Assembly: GCA_916613615.1 (NCBI GenBank)
Contig: OU744735.1
Location: forward strand, 57,280,082 to 57,344,081
Source of the DNA: Steromphala cineraria
Taxonomy: Eukaryota; Mollusca; Gastropoda; Trochida; Trochidae
Reading direction: 5' to 3'
DNA: 64,000 bases
The notes under the pieces are model-generated. The model saw nothing but the letters and a program-made list of their open reading frames with translations. It did no database searches and was not told the DNA's origin. This document shows, one piece after another, positions 13,801 through 28,800 of this stretch (the first letter of the stretch is position 1; every line of letters begins with the position of its first letter). Made by a program: the position numbers and the translations under genes.

Positions 13801-16800
13801 CTTACTAGCATATCCTTTTGACCTACTGGTAACCTTATAACATGAAAAGTTTACCATTTCACAGTCTGATAAAATCTACCATGTTCAGAGAAATAGATAT
13901 TGGCCCTTCAGGGTTCTAAACATTTGCTTGTTTCCTCTCTACGTTGTTTCTCGCCAGGCCCTGAGAGGCAGTTAGGTTTGGGTGCAATGCTAGGTTGAAT
14001 TTCAGCATAGTACCACTCATGGTTAGCTAGTTCAAGCCGATGCTCGCAGGTTTCACAGAATTGCATAACCACAATAGTGTTGCAGGCTTTCTCCCTGCAA
14101 TAATACTGGCAGCCGTGATACAAGAGAAACACTCTTGAAAGCAGCGTTAAGCTCCATATCACCACACCTCTCTACACAGTCTGATGACAGTTTATTTAGG
14201 AGCATGTTCTGTTACAATTTTTGTGGAAGCAAGTCACAAGTAAACTGATCACATTACAAGTGGCAGTGTCCCGAGTGAATATTGAATGTGTTAAAAGAAT
14301 TGTTCATTTGAATGCTTGTGTCCAGCTTCTGATACCTAAAAACAATTCTTAGGTTTCGTAAGGTTACTTCAGATCATGTGACTACTGAGTGAGAAGTTAG
14401 CGTTAGTTGATAGTCGATCTAGAACAGATGCTGGACTTGTACAATGACGAAAAACGAGATTGATAGAAAGATGATGTTTATAAAAAAACTGCCTGATGAA
14501 AAGGCTGAGGGTTTTATCAAGCAAACCATGTCAGTGATTCCATTTGTACATTCATTTTCAATTAGGAAGCTCATCTTCACAATGTCACGGCAGAAGCTAG
14601 CAAATTTCTAAATCTCCAGCTTCGCCCTTGACATCACGGGCAACATTTTCTGTGCTGGCATATCAGCCCACTGTGAGCCAGTCAAATAGTCAATCAAAAA
14701 CAGAATGTAAAATGAACCTCGGCTCTGGTGTAATCGTGCAGCCATACTTTACCATTCACTATTTTGACATGTTCACATTCAAGGTCAAAGGTCATGAGTT
14801 ATTAAATCACTAAAATTCCTTGTAAACACGATAACTTGAAATGTTTTTTTGCTATGAAGCTCTAACTTGGTATATATCATCTTTGGAGAAGTAAAATATT
14901 TGGAAGGGTTTCCGCTTCAATCCATCAAATGTCAAGGTCACAGTAAGGTCATGATTGAAGTTTGATTTATCGAAAAGGCTTTATTTTAAATAACATTTTA
15001 ATTCATTACATTACTGTTATACTCAATAATAAGTGTTAATTGATTGTGTCAAAGGTCAAGGTAACAAGAAAATGCCCAATTTGCTGAGGCTTGTAGAAGG
15101 CAGAACAGGGGAAGGTGACACCCTCTGTTTTGGGGCTGCTCTGCTTCTGCGGTGCACCGCAAACGCAAATCTTTTTTTGCTTGAGTCCTATGCCAGAAAT
15201 CTTTATAAATTGATGTTACCAGACATTGTAATCTTACATGTCTCCATAGCTCAAACACGTTTTATTATAAGTTTTTATTATTTTCCCTTATCACTTTATC
15301 AGAATATTTATATGCAAGTCTGTAAGGCATGCTTTAATAAGCCAGTGACAAATTACCCAATTAGTTTTATGAATGGCATTGCTTCAACATGCTTTCATTA
15401 GGTATGTATAGGTATCTAAGTCTTTGTGTCGTCAAAGATATGTTTACTGATTTCATAATGATAAATGTGTCCTAGATGAGTCATTGCATGCATTAAAGAT
15501 AACATCTAATAAATAATTTTAATCAAAAGTAATAAATGCTCTGATTATGAGACCTATGCTACACAGTGATCAATCTACAGATATGACCCTCTGAGTCCAG
15601 GGACTGGCTACCAAAAAGTCTTGTGAGTCCCAGCAGATTTTGATGAGTCCTTCACTGAGTAATCAAATAGTATTACGAAAAAACTATGCATCCTGGGACT
15701 CGCAGCTTAAATTTTTATGAGTCTTTTTAGCTCATCAGGACTGAAAGTCCAGATGGGCTTATGGCATGGCCCCTCGTCCGGCGTCCGTCCGTCGTCCGTC
15801 GTCCGTCCGTCGTCCGTCCGTCGTCCGTCGTCCGTCCGTAAACTTTTGACACTTTCGACTTCTCCTCATGAACCATACACATTAGAGAGCTGAAATTTTG
15901 TGTACAAGTACCTTAGCATATGGAGATTCTAATTTGTAACTTTGGTGACCCTGTGACCCCAAATAGGGTCACAGGGGTCACAACTTTAAAAACCTATTTT
16001 CATCTTCTTCTCCAGTTCCAGAAGGACTAGAGAGTTAAAAATGATATGTGCAGACTCCTTGGCCAATGGGGATTCTAATTTGTAACTTTGGTGACCCTGT
16101 GACCCCAAATAGGGTCACAGGGGTCACAACCTTAAATACCTATTTTCATCTTCTTATCCAGTTCCAAAAGGAGTAGAGAGTTAAAATTTATATGTGCAGA
16201 CTCCTTGGACAATGGAGATTCTAATTTGTAACTTTGGTGACCCTGTGACCCCAAATAGGGTCACAGGGGTCACAACCTTAAGAACCTATTTTCATCTTCT
16301 TCTCCAGTTCTAAAAGGACTAGAGAGTTAAAAACGATATGTGCAGACTCCTTGGCCAATGGGGATTCTAAATTGTAGATTTCGTGACCCCATGACCCCAA
16401 ATAGGGTCACAGGGGTCACAACCTTAAAACCCTATTTTCATCTTCTTCTCCAGTTCTAAAAGGACTAGAGAGTTGAAAGTGATATGTGCAGACTCCTTGG
16501 ACAATGGGGATTCTAATTTGTAACTTTGGTGAACCTGTGACCCCAAATAGGGTCACAGGGGTCACAACCTTAAAAACCTATTTTCATCTTCTTATCCAGT
16601 TCTAAAAGGACTAGAGAGTTGAAAGTGATATGTGCAGACTCCTTGGACAATGGGGATTCTAATTTGTAACTTTAGTGAATCTGTGACCCCAAATAGGGTC
16701 ACAGGGGTCACAACCTTAAAAACCTATTTTCATCTTCTTCTCCAGTACTAAAATGACTATAGAGTTGAAAATGATATGTGCAGACTCCTTGGCCAATCGG

Positions 16801-19800
16801 GATTCTTAATTGTAGATTTCGTGACCCCATGACCCGAAATAGGGTCACAGGGGTCACAACCTTAAAAACCAATTCTCATCTTCTTCTCCAGTTCCAAAAG
16901 GTCTAGAGAGTTAATATTGATATGTGCAGACTCCTTGGACAATGGGGATTCTAATTTGTAACTTTGTTGACCCTGTGACCCCAAATAGGGTCACAGGGGT
17001 CACAACCTTAAAAAACTATTTTCATCTTCTTCTCAAGTTCCAAAAGGTCTAGAGAGCTGAAATTATATGTGCAGACTCCTTGGCCAATGGGGATTCTAAA
17101 TTGTAGATTTCGTGACCCCATGACCCCAAATAGGGTCACAGGGGTCACAACCTTAAAAAACTTATTTTCATCATTACCTTTAGCTCCTAAAGGTCTATTG
17201 AGCTGAAAGACTGCATGTAGACTCCTTGGTCAATTGGGATTCTAAACTGTAGGTTTTGTGACCCCATGACCCCAAATAGGGTCACAGGGGTCACAATCTT
17301 AAAAACCTATTTTTCTCCATTAGATGACAGTCTATGACAAATTTATTTCTCCTTGGATATTTTAGTGTGGACTTCTTTCACTGTCCGATACTGGCGATCT
17401 AGAAAGTGTTGAATAATAATACATTTGTTTTGTAATTTTTTTATAGGTTTTCTTGTAATAGGTAACATCAGTTTCATTTTTAGCTCATCTTGCCTGTATA
17501 AAGCAAACTTGATATGATGCCTGATGAGCTACAGAGCCAATGGCTCTATTTTTTAAATTTTATGAGTATTTGAAGCAGGACTGGCAGGTAATTTATCCCT
17601 GTGTTTAGTGTATTTATATAGGTATATGTAGTTGCATCACCTGACAAGCTGTAATTTATCCCTGTGTTTAGTGTACTTATATAGGTATATGTAGTTGCAT
17701 TACCTGACAAGCTGTTATTTATCCCTGTGTTTAGTGTACTTATATAGGTATATGTAGTTGCATTACCTGACAAGCTGTGGCCCAGATCAGACTTTCATCA
17801 CATTACCAAACTTGGATTTTTATGCCCCCGAATCGGAGATTCTGGGGGTAAATTGTTTTTCACCTGTCCGTCTGTCCGTCCGTTTGTCCATAAAAACTGT
17901 AACCTTGGTCATAACTTTTGATTGGTCAGAGCTAGGTCTTTGATACTTGGCATATGGATCCCTTGTGATGAGACCTTTCAGATGACACCATGACATTTGA
18001 CCTTGTGACCTTGACCTTGACACAGCGAGCAGGATGCATCCGGGGGCATTCGTGTTTCACAAGCACATCTTGTTAAAACATTTTTTTATCTCTTATTAAT
18101 AGATATATATCAATAAATCAAAACTTGATCATCAAGATTTTTTCTCGCAAAATTATTCAAATCTAATTTCAACACGCTCATAATCAGTCTGTTGTGATCA
18201 ATGTTTATTTGCCTATTATACTATGATAAGCAAACAGACATTTGACAAAATGAACACATGGACATCATGTAGAGGGACAAAGTTAGGAGTCGGAAAGAAA
18301 GAGGATGATATGAAGAGAAACTATGAATGTCCGATTGTTGCGTTGAAGTCATGTTTTGGAAATGTTATCACCTTGCTCATGATAAGTATTAGTAAAATGT
18401 ATGTAAAATAAATGCCAAAAAACATTTTATTTCTATTTCTGTGAGTACTTTAGTATCAATATGTATATTGATACATAGATTAATCACCAACTGTTAGACA
18501 GTCTTTTTGTTTGAATATCGCAAAATATCAAATGAACATTCACAAATATTTGTGTTGATGTTTTTTATTTCGAATTTGTTAGTTACCGGTATGCTATCAA
18601 CTTGAAACTCTAAGTATTGATTTTTAGATTCACTAATGGACAGGTCAAGGTCATAGCTGTTGTTTCCTCTCTGTTTATTTTTAGTTTCTTTCGTATCTCA
18701 TTGTTTCATTCTCTTGGACATGAAAACATTACGTTGACTTCTTTATTTGATCTGATGAATTTGTGTAGGAATTTACCTAAGACTAATTTGATATATTTCA
18801 TATTCCTCCTAGTTTTTTTTGTGAAGTTCTTGTCTGGTTCAAGAAGAACATTTTAAATTCATGTCAGTTTTGAGCGCCAATTTTTAGAATTTATAATCTC
18901 TTAGCTGATTTATGAACTCTGACCCCTACAAAGGAGGAACCACACTCTACAGTATAATTGAATATGAAGCCTGATAAGCTACATAGCTAAAGGCTCTATT
19001 TTTAATCTCTGTTACGATATGGCTGTATTTTCTTGTAAAATCCCCTAGTGTTGAAAATTTGTGTAATCTGTATATCCATTCGATTCAATAAGAAATCATC
19101 TTCATTAACAACCGACTTCATTTTTCAAAAATTCATTAAGTAAATGACTTCATTTTCACAAAGGTAAAGGAATAGACAAAAAATTATGCTAATTGCACAG
19201 ATAACGTTGAAGGTGATCTATTGCAGTATCCATTGCTTGAAAATGGAAACACTGACACAGCCGACCTATCGGATTGACCAATCAGGGATTGTCTTACTAA
19301 GCCACGATAGTCGGCTGGAGGGTAGTAGGTCGGCGAAAGGTCGCCTCGGCTGATTTGACCTGTTACTACATCTTGCTTAACTCAATATGAGAGTTTAGCG
19401 AGTATTATTGAGGCTAGGTTTACTTCAACTGATTTCTCAGTTACTGATATATTTTTTGTAAAGTCATACATTTAGCTAAATACATAAACATTCAACCTCA
19501 TTCTTCAATCTTCATTATGAGCATTATTGAGAAATATATATCATGGTTCGCACAGGCCTTGAAAAGTACTTGAAGTTTGTTTTGATACTGGAAAAGTATT
19601 TGAATTTACAATGCTTACTAAATGTCCTGGAAAGGTACTGGAATTTTGCGGTAATGCCCTTGGAATTTTCAAAAATGTACTGGAATTTACCGTGACATCA
19701 GTCACAATCTAAAACACTGAAGTATCATCTGTCTGCTTAATGTGCAAATTGATAGAGAACGGAATGAAACATAACCAGTCTGCGAGTTTCCAATCATTAA

Positions 19801-22800
19801 AAAATTGGTAATTTCCGCTTGTCGCAATGCAGCACTTTAGAAAATGGCCGCATCAAAACTGAAAGATTTTTCACATGACCTGCAAATATATGTACTTGAA
19901 AAATGGTAAAATACCCATGAAAAGTACTGGAATTTTATTATGTTTTTGCTGTATGAACCAAATAACTAAACATATCACAATCCCTTCTTCTGTATCCGGA
20001 TATATTGCAAACGTAAGTGAGGAGCAGTACGTAACCCATGGTAACTTCCTCTGTGATTGCAGCGGGGGGCGAGAACAAGACCATACAACTGGAGTTCAAG
20101 AGTATGTCCACCGAGTGTTCCTTCGACTTCCTCTTTGTGTACGACGGCAACTCACACTCCAGTCGACTCCTGGCTAGTCTCTCCGGGGACAGTCTCCCCC
20201 CGCCCGTCATCGCCACGTCCGGATATGTGAGTATCATTAACTCCACAGTCAACCACTGAATAATTTGGGCAATTTAGTTCACCTGAAAAGGGACTGATTT
20301 TGGCTATCAAGTGGCATATGTACTCCTTGTCTGTTGGACTGTTACGAACATGTTTGTTATTGTTATCTTTTGTTTTTATTAAATTATTGTTGTTTCAACC
20401 CTGAGATTGAACCACATAAGTTTTTCGAAAATAATTACTCTGAATTTCTCCTGAGAAATCCAGAACATTTCCTCTTTGTGAACAAATTGTTTTTCCAGTC
20501 ACTCTGCTTCCAAGATTGGATTCACATTAATAAGTCACAAGTTGAAAGAGTCATTCTCTTAGGTTAACATATTATGGAGTCATTCTTGTCAGTTTTTAAC
20601 GGATGGGACCTCCCAACAAAAATTGTTGGCATATTCCTCAGGACTCCCGAAGAGACAACATCTCGGTAAAGGATTAACCATGACTCATCCTTAATCTCTT
20701 CTCTTTACCCTTTACACTTCCAGATGTTGCTGTACCTATTCAGTGATCGCAACTACAAACTGGCGGGGTTCGAAGCCAACTACATCGTCCTTGACTGTCC
20801 TTACAACTGCAGCGGCAATGGTCAGTGCGTCAACAACACTTGCCGCTGCAATCCTGACCATACCGGCAATGGCTGCCAAATTGAGTTCTGCCCGAACGAC
20901 TGCAGCGGCAATGGAGAGTGTGAGCGTCTGAACAAGCATGAGAAGAAGTGCGTATGTGGAGCTGGATATTCCGGGAGGAGCTGTTCCCTGGCGAGGGACG
21001 ACGAGACCGGTACTGGAGAATGGTATATGTTGGAGGAAAATGGTTACCCGGGCCGAACATCACACACAGGCTATTTTCATGCAGAGACCGAGTGTTTGTG
21101 GATATTTGGTGGCTTTGACTTAAATAATGTGTTAGATGACTTGATATACTACTGTATGGCGGAGAGTAAATGGGACAGCTTGGAAATATCCAGTCCTTGG
21201 CCTGAAGGTCGCCGGGGTCATGCCATGGCAGGTTTCCAAGATGGATTTTACATTTTCGGTGGAATTCTTGCTAACGGATCTCATAGTAACGATTTATGGT
21301 TTTTCAATTTAACAACAAAAGTTTGGACGTTGAAAGCCACCAACAGCACTATTCAGCCTTTAGCAGTGACGGGACATACTCTCACCATGGTGGAGGACTG
21401 GGTTTATCTTTTTGGCGGCAAAACCGAAGACAGGGTGTTCATTGATCATATTTATAGAATAGACTTCATGGAAGGTGAATCATGGGAGAGAGTGTTAGCA
21501 AGGGGAGGTAACTACCCTCCAAAGTGTTTAGTGGGGCATACCACAGTGTATTATCCAGCAGCCACCTCTCTTGTAGTATTCGGGGGCTACATGCAGAAGA
21601 ACTCATTGTTTAGTCACCGAACTAGCGAACTACATATGTTTCATATTGAAGACAATTATTGGTCACAAATTCAAAATCGGGAAGCTAATTTGTCTGGCAT
21701 GCCGTTCGAGCGTGCATTCCATTCAGCTGTGATTCTGGGAAACTATCTGGTCATATATGGAGGAAACACTCACGCTCACAGCAAGCTCGAAGTCTGCTTC
21801 AGCTCAGGATTCCACTTCTACCATCTTGGCTGTCACATGTGGGTGAACCACACTCACTTCACGGGTCAGTTGCTGCACTTTCTCTACATAGTAGCAAGTA
21901 GATCTGCCTAGTTGGGGGCAATAAAAGTCTGATTGAAATATACGGTTTTAAAATATGAACTTACTGGTATATGCAGTGTATAAAAATGGAAATCTAGCCT
22001 GTCCTGAAGATTCATTGGTCAATTCCTTTGGGAAATTTAAGAAAAAAAATTGAAAAGTTACCAGTCCTGACCAAAAAGTTACCAGTCCTGACCAAAAAGT
22101 AACCAGTCCTGGCAAAAAGTAGCCAGTTCAAGGACTGGCTGACGGGCAATATTTTAAACACCGGTATATGGGAATGAAACATGTTATTTTGATAAGTATC
22201 CTGAATAGTTAATATCCTCTCCTCCGAGTCAGTAACCCCAACGCAATTGGATTGTAGATCTAATATTAAAATATATACGAGAATTTCTTTTACCAGTATA
22301 AACTCATTTTAAAGACAATGATCAACCTGAATAAAATCTGCATAGTTCCAAGGAATAAAATTTTTAAAATATGAACTCTATTGGAATCAAACATGATACT
22401 TTGATAAGTGTCCTCTCCACAGAGTCAAGACAGCAGCCAAGTAAATTGCATGTTTTGCCATTTTCTTAGCTAACCAATCACAAGCCGCCAGAAAAAGCCT
22501 TAGATATCAAGCTAAGAAGTAACTCCTGTTAACCAAGCTTTTTAACATGATCGCCGCTTATATATTGAGATGCATGTTATAATCGAGATGATGTTATTGG
22601 TCTGCTTAAGACTGGGTTGACATGTATAAACAGGCGAGGTACAGGGATGCGGTCAGACAGTTAATATTTTGAATAATTAATTCCTTGGAACTAAGTCGAT
22701 TTAAATCAGACTGAGCTAGTATTGGTCTTTCTGTTGGACCAATCTCTGCCAGTAGAGGCTAAAACTCGTCAAATGTGATTCTGGTACAAGTAGGCTATAT

Positions 22801-25800
22801 CATGTGGTCCTCTTGTTATTCTGGTACAAGTAGGCTATATCATGTGGTCCTTTTGTTATTCTGGTACAAGTAGGCTATATCATGTGGTCCTCTTGTTATT
22901 CTGGTACAAGTAGGCTATATTATGTGGTCCTTTTCTTATTCCCTAGCAGATTTGAATATTTCCAGAGGAGAAATTCTATTGCAATTAAAGTATTGCTTAG
23001 TTTAAGGATGCGCTGTAACTGTTTTACCGATATATCGGTATATTGCAATACAGGGACAACGTGATACGAATCGGTACACACGTCTCCTGAAGATGTATTC
23101 TTTATTTGAGCTGAAAAGATTTTGACATGTTAACTGATTATTGTGAGGTAACCCAACTCATTTCATGGATGGCTGCTTTGAATTAAATTTGACAAGGAAT
23201 ATCCAGATAGTTAACACTTCATTTATGTCCTATTCAAATTTCAAAATTCAATTTTTATATGAAATATATGGTTGAATATTTTTCACATGAAAAACACTCC
23301 CTGTCTTTTCTAAATTAGGTGTGGGAGTGGTTTGTTGAGAAGATGATTTTATTTAACTTTTGATGGCATTTCTAATGAAGTGATTTTTAAGGGAACTACA
23401 GATTGTCTGCAATTAAAATATCTCTAAACATCAACTCATCATCTAACAAGATGGTAAATATCATTGCCTAGATGACCTTTGACATTTCTAAAGAAAAACT
23501 TGAAATTGGATGTTTGTCCATTGATAGAAGAACCCAGATGAACATTAATCTGACGGCCAGTAAAGTATATCAGTTTATATACAAGTACAACATTAACTCA
23601 GTTCAAACATTCATGTGCAGGTCTTTCATCATCATCACTAACTAAACCAAAGATAGGACGGTTTGGTCACATCGCGCTGGCTGCGTACGGTGACATCATG
23701 CTTCTAGCCGGAGGGTACTCGGGGCGGGTCCAGGGAGATCTCATGGCCTTCAAGGTGCCTGTAGGCGTCGCTCACCATCAGGTAAACCCTCTTGCTTTCT
23801 TGGATGACCCTCTTGCTTTCCAGGGTGATTATTGAAATTGTCCCCCTTATTATCAAAGAATTTTTGCATTTTGTAATATAGTCATAGGTAGGGCTGTGTA
23901 TTGCCCTGATTTTTATATTGCGATATATTGCGATAGATATGTAATGTATTAGGATATGTATTGCAATATTTTTTAAAGAAAAAATAAACACATTTAATTT
24001 GAAAAAAAGAAAAAAAAAGATCATAAAACATGTTATTTATCATTATCTATACCTGAATGATATATTATTTGTCGATTATGTAAAGGGTAGTATCCAAATG
24101 ATTTCTTGTTTGATAAGCACTACAGACTGTGCATGATGCTGATAACAACCCTGCTCAAATGTTTGTTTGGTTTGATTTGTTTTGAAAAATTATAACTTTT
24201 ACCTGATGATATGTTGTTATATTGGTAACCCTAATGATTTTTAGGCCGAATTCGGACTCTTTGGGATACTGAAAGTGCATTTTTAGTTCTGATCAATATA
24301 TTATTTTGAAATTGTATTGCGATACGTATTGTTTTGTTGCCATATCCCAATATACCAATACAACAATAATATTGCACACCCTTAGATAGGCGTTGTTCAC
24401 ATTAAGTAATCTATGCTTTAAGTTGGTAGTAATTACCAGAACTGCCTACCTTATTGTGAACTATAGCATTTGGTGCTGTTATTTACCAAATAAGCCTATT
24501 TTTCCGGCCATCCAATCGGTCCAGAGTCGGAAAATCATATCACTCCAAAAGTAGACTTAAATTGTTGCTGAGTAAACAACTGATGAAATTGCCCTATTGT
24601 GTTGCATTATAGATTTATACCTTCTTTGACAGAAGAAATCAGTTGTAACATGATACTTACATTATCAAGTTTATGATTTAAAATTTGTTAAAAAAAGATT
24701 TCATAATAAAAGTAGAAAATAAGGGTTAATTTTTGACGGGCATTTAGAAGTGACATATTTGAACACAGAAATGTGTAACAGGAATGGGTAATATTGACAA
24801 ACAATTTTGAATAAAAATATTGGAATGGGCTCATTAGATGCCATTCTTCATAATCCTAAAACCTGTTCCAAACAATGAGATAGAAATATCCCTGATATGA
24901 AAATTGACAGAAATTGTAAATGTTGGTAGGGAGGTGAATATGCATCTATTTTCTATCTATATAATGTACATGCATCATTATATCATTTGATGTTGTAAAT
25001 TCAGGCATTTTATCATTTAGCTAAATGTATATACAATCAGCTGTTTGAGTGGCATTCTAGAAGTTGATGGTATAAGGAAGACAAGAGTGATTCTATGGAT
25101 GAACAACTTCTTTATTGGATGGTGGCGACGTTTCGGTATAGATTCTTATACCGTTATATGCTTGATAACGGTATAAGAATCTATACCGAAACGTCGCCAC
25201 CATCCAATAAAGAAGTTGTTCATCCATAGAATCACTCTTGTCTTCCGTATATACAATCATTGATCTATTTTTTTGACTGTATACATTTGTTATTATTTGA
25301 CTATGTATATTCATGCAATCTTATATTTTATGACTTTGTATAGACGTGCAGAAGCAGTGTTAGAAGTCAGCACTAGTCTAGTAGCCCATGGCTAGTTACT
25401 AGTAGAAAACCGGCTGTGCTAGTGAAATTAACTGGAAAACTGAATGACTAATAACATATGATATTATGGACAACAAGATAATTTATTCAATGTTTATGGC
25501 TAGTTTGATAGGTGTTTGGGCTATAAGTTTAGAAATCCACTGAATGGCTAGGACGGTTATAAGACTAATTTTGACCCTTGCTCAGTACAGTAGAACACAG
25601 ATATAGGGGAAAATTTATAAGTCCCGACAAAAGTCCTATATAATTATATATACGTATAGTGAACTCGAATATAGGGCATTAACGGATATGGCAAATTGAA
25701 TTTCATGCCCAATTAACATTACTTATAGCGAACTCAATCAGTGTCAGCTTTAGTCAATCAGTGGCATCATTAATTTTGTTAGGAAATATATTGTTAAGTA

Positions 25801-28800
25801 AACGAAATGTTGACAAACTCAAAGATGGTCCGAAGAAACAAAGAAAGATTGAGGATTTTGTCAAACGTATGTAGGGTATGAAGTATGAAGTGCAGTACAT
25901 GTATGAATCTTTATCATTTTGGTTACATTGTATTAAACATAACAGGATGGCGGCCTAACGCGAATAGCGAACACCTGATAAAGCAAACTAAATTATTTGG
26001 TCCCTTGGAGTTCGTTATATCCGTGTGCTACTGTATATCATTTCCCCTATACATATAACCTCTAATTCTGCATTCACAGTCGACATCCTTCAACACGAAT
26101 TCCACGTCGGACCACTGCCAGGACTACGTGACCTCCCACCAGTGTCTGGGTGACCCAGAGTGTCGGCATTGTAAAGACAGACAAGTGAACCACCTGGGCT
26201 TTCTGCCTCTTAAAGATCAGGTCAACTGCTACCATCGAACAAGGAGAGATGTAAGTAAACTTGAAAACTTGCTGTAAACACATTTTGTAATAAAAAAAAG
26301 AAATATGTTAGGTCTGTATCCTTGTAAGTTGGCAGGATAGGTGCTATCATTAGACCATAGTTGAAATGGACCTTCATTTGAAAACTCATTGATCACCAAT
26401 GTTATTATATCATGGGTCACACTATCTCCAATAGTACAAACTCTTGTACCTTTTTGTCTCAAGAACCTTGTTCCATTCAAACCAACATCCTCAGAATGGG
26501 GCAACACTGCCAGCAAATGCCTTACAAGCAGCTTACCAACTCAACTATTTTGCCTTTACATTACCTGTGCTATCACTATCTAATATAGCTCTCTAATGGA
26601 CACATCTCCTTTCTTCACAAGCAGTTTTGTAAGGATAATAGCGAGGACATCCCCATACTGGCATCTTCAGGATGGGGCAACTGCCTAACAAGCAGCTTAC
26701 CAACACACTTATTTTGCCTTTACATTACCTTTGCTCACTATCTATATTGCATGTATCTCTAATGGACACATCTCCTTTCCTCACAAGCAGTTTTGTAAGG
26801 ATAACAACGAGGACATCCCCATACTGGCCTCCAACTGTCCCGGCATCTGTCCAGCTCTACATTCATGTGCTGCGTGTGCCAGTCAAGGTCAGGGGGTAGA
26901 GGTCAGAGGTCAACAACCCGTCCTGCAGGTCGTCAATGAGAAATGTATGTGGTGTGTCAAGGAAGCAACGTGCCAAAAACAAACAGGTATGTGAAATGTT
27001 GGATCTGCCCTTGCATGGTTTATATGCACTTAATGTGGAAGGTTGATGTATTGTCACATTGAAAATGTAATCAAATTCGTATTCAAGATGTCTGAAAAAA
27101 AGCATTGAGTTCTTGTTCAAATCTTTAATGAAGGGTGGTTCTATTGTTACAATGTTTAGTTCAAATCAAAGAAGCAACACCTACCATCTGAAATCTTTTG
27201 TTATGACTTAGCTGCAAACAACCTCTCTTGATAAAGAGCTTCATCCCCAGTGAAGAAAAAGCATGGAATAGCATAAAGCCTTCTGATTTTCTGATTTGAG
27301 CATTGTCCATTGTGCAGTCTCATGTTTCCATTGTGCAGTCTCATGTTTCTATTGTGCAGTCTCATGTTTCTATTGTGCAGTCTCATGTTTCTATTGTGCA
27401 GTCTCATGTTTCCATTGTGCAGTCTCATGTTTCCATTGTGCAGTCTCATGTTTCCATTGTGCAGTCTCATGTTTCTATTGTGCAGTCTCATGTTTCCATT
27501 GTGCAGTCTCATGTTTCTATTGTGCAGTCTCATGTTTCTATTGTGCAGTCTCATTGTCCATTGTGCAGTCTCATGTTTCTATTGTGCAGTCTCATTGTCC
27601 ATTGTGCAGTCTCATGTTTCCATTGTGCAGTCTCATGTTTCCATTGTGCAGTCTCTTGTTTCTATTCAGTATTGTTATGATTCTTCTAGTTGATAATCTT
27701 TGCAGTGTCTTAAAATAAGAATTTTTTAGAGATCCACCTTTTATTTTAAGAACAGCCTGGAGGTGTTATATGAATATGGTGATTAGTTTCTTCCATAAAA
27801 TATACTGTTGATGCTCATAAAAAAATAAAAAATTTTATGGCACTGTTCCAAGGTGTTCAATACACTTAAAACACTATACTAGCCATGTGGACTAGAGCGA
27901 TGCTGATAGTACTGGCCCCAAGACATTCCAACTAGCAAATCACAACTACATAATCATATCTCCTCTTAATTCAGCTAAGCCTTCGGACTATCAGTCATTG
28001 CTCTTTACTAGCCCAGCATCTTTTTAACTAGCCATTGGCTACCAGACTGATGCTAATTTCAAACCCTGAATTTCGATCCCTAATAACTAATCTTGTTATT
28101 TCTACTCCCAGACCCTCAGGTGACCTGTAAGTCTGGTACGGAGACGCCGTCCCGTGTGGAGGGGTGGTGGCGGGGTGTCAGCACCAACCTGACCTCCATA
28201 CCCCAGTGTGTGGCGGAGGACTTCCCGGCTGGGCTGCACTGGATCAAGTACAAGAACCCCAAGAATGCTTCCTTCCCAGATGAGGTACCTCATTGCATTT
28301 CTTCCCAATGTTGTACGCAAGTCCAATATTGAGTTTTATTATATTTGCCCTTGTTCCATGGAATATATTTTCCTAAACTTATGCTATATCAAGATATGAA
28401 GTCCTCTACAGGTCCGACTGATAAGTTGTACTTATTTAAGAATATTTGATTTATGGGGCATTGGTTGGACCTAGTTGAGAGGAATCGTCTGTCGGAACAA
28501 GTTGATTGTAGATCATTTTGAGACTTCTTATTCATCTGAACTACGCCAAGTTTATCAAGCTTGTCCAAAATGCAGTTGTAGTTAATATCATTGGAAATAC
28601 TTTAGACTGGTTTTGCATACAAACTGGATACCTGAAATTTGAATTATCCGTGAAAGCAACCTATACTGGCACTTTACAAATTTTTCTATGTAAATATGAT
28701 TCAGTATGTAATGTTTGATGCTTCTAATTGCTGTTTTTCTGCTCATTCCCAGGTGACAATAATCCGGAAGTCAGAGACGAAGCTGCTGTTTGTGTACAGT

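Larger units (their letters stand above)
21865..23620. other. Intron 3
   Basis: 1.76 kb. Holds copy 2 of the short dispersed repeat (22001-22161) and a 40-bp tandem repeat (22779-22938). The remainder shows nothing recognisable. Confidence 0.6.
23782..26079. other. Intron 4
   Basis: 2.3 kb. Contains a hAT-like MITE (23889-24384), a perfect 81-bp-arm hairpin (25076-25246) and a TA-flanked inverted-repeat element (25586-26035). No coding exon was seen. Confidence 0.6.

Noticed and set aside
15033..15401. Possible small genes on both strands in intron 1.
   Set aside because: No motif, no codon bias, and the area looks like an old dispersed repeat.
21865..21911. Continuation of the exon 3 open frame to 21911.
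   Set aside because: The residues after the GGGTCAGT donor do not resemble the family, and splicing at 21864 restores the Kelch blade in exon 4 with correct phase.
27201..27718. Open frames in four different frames around the 21-bp repeat.
   Set aside because: By-products of a minisatellite with a length divisible by three; no domain or coding bias.
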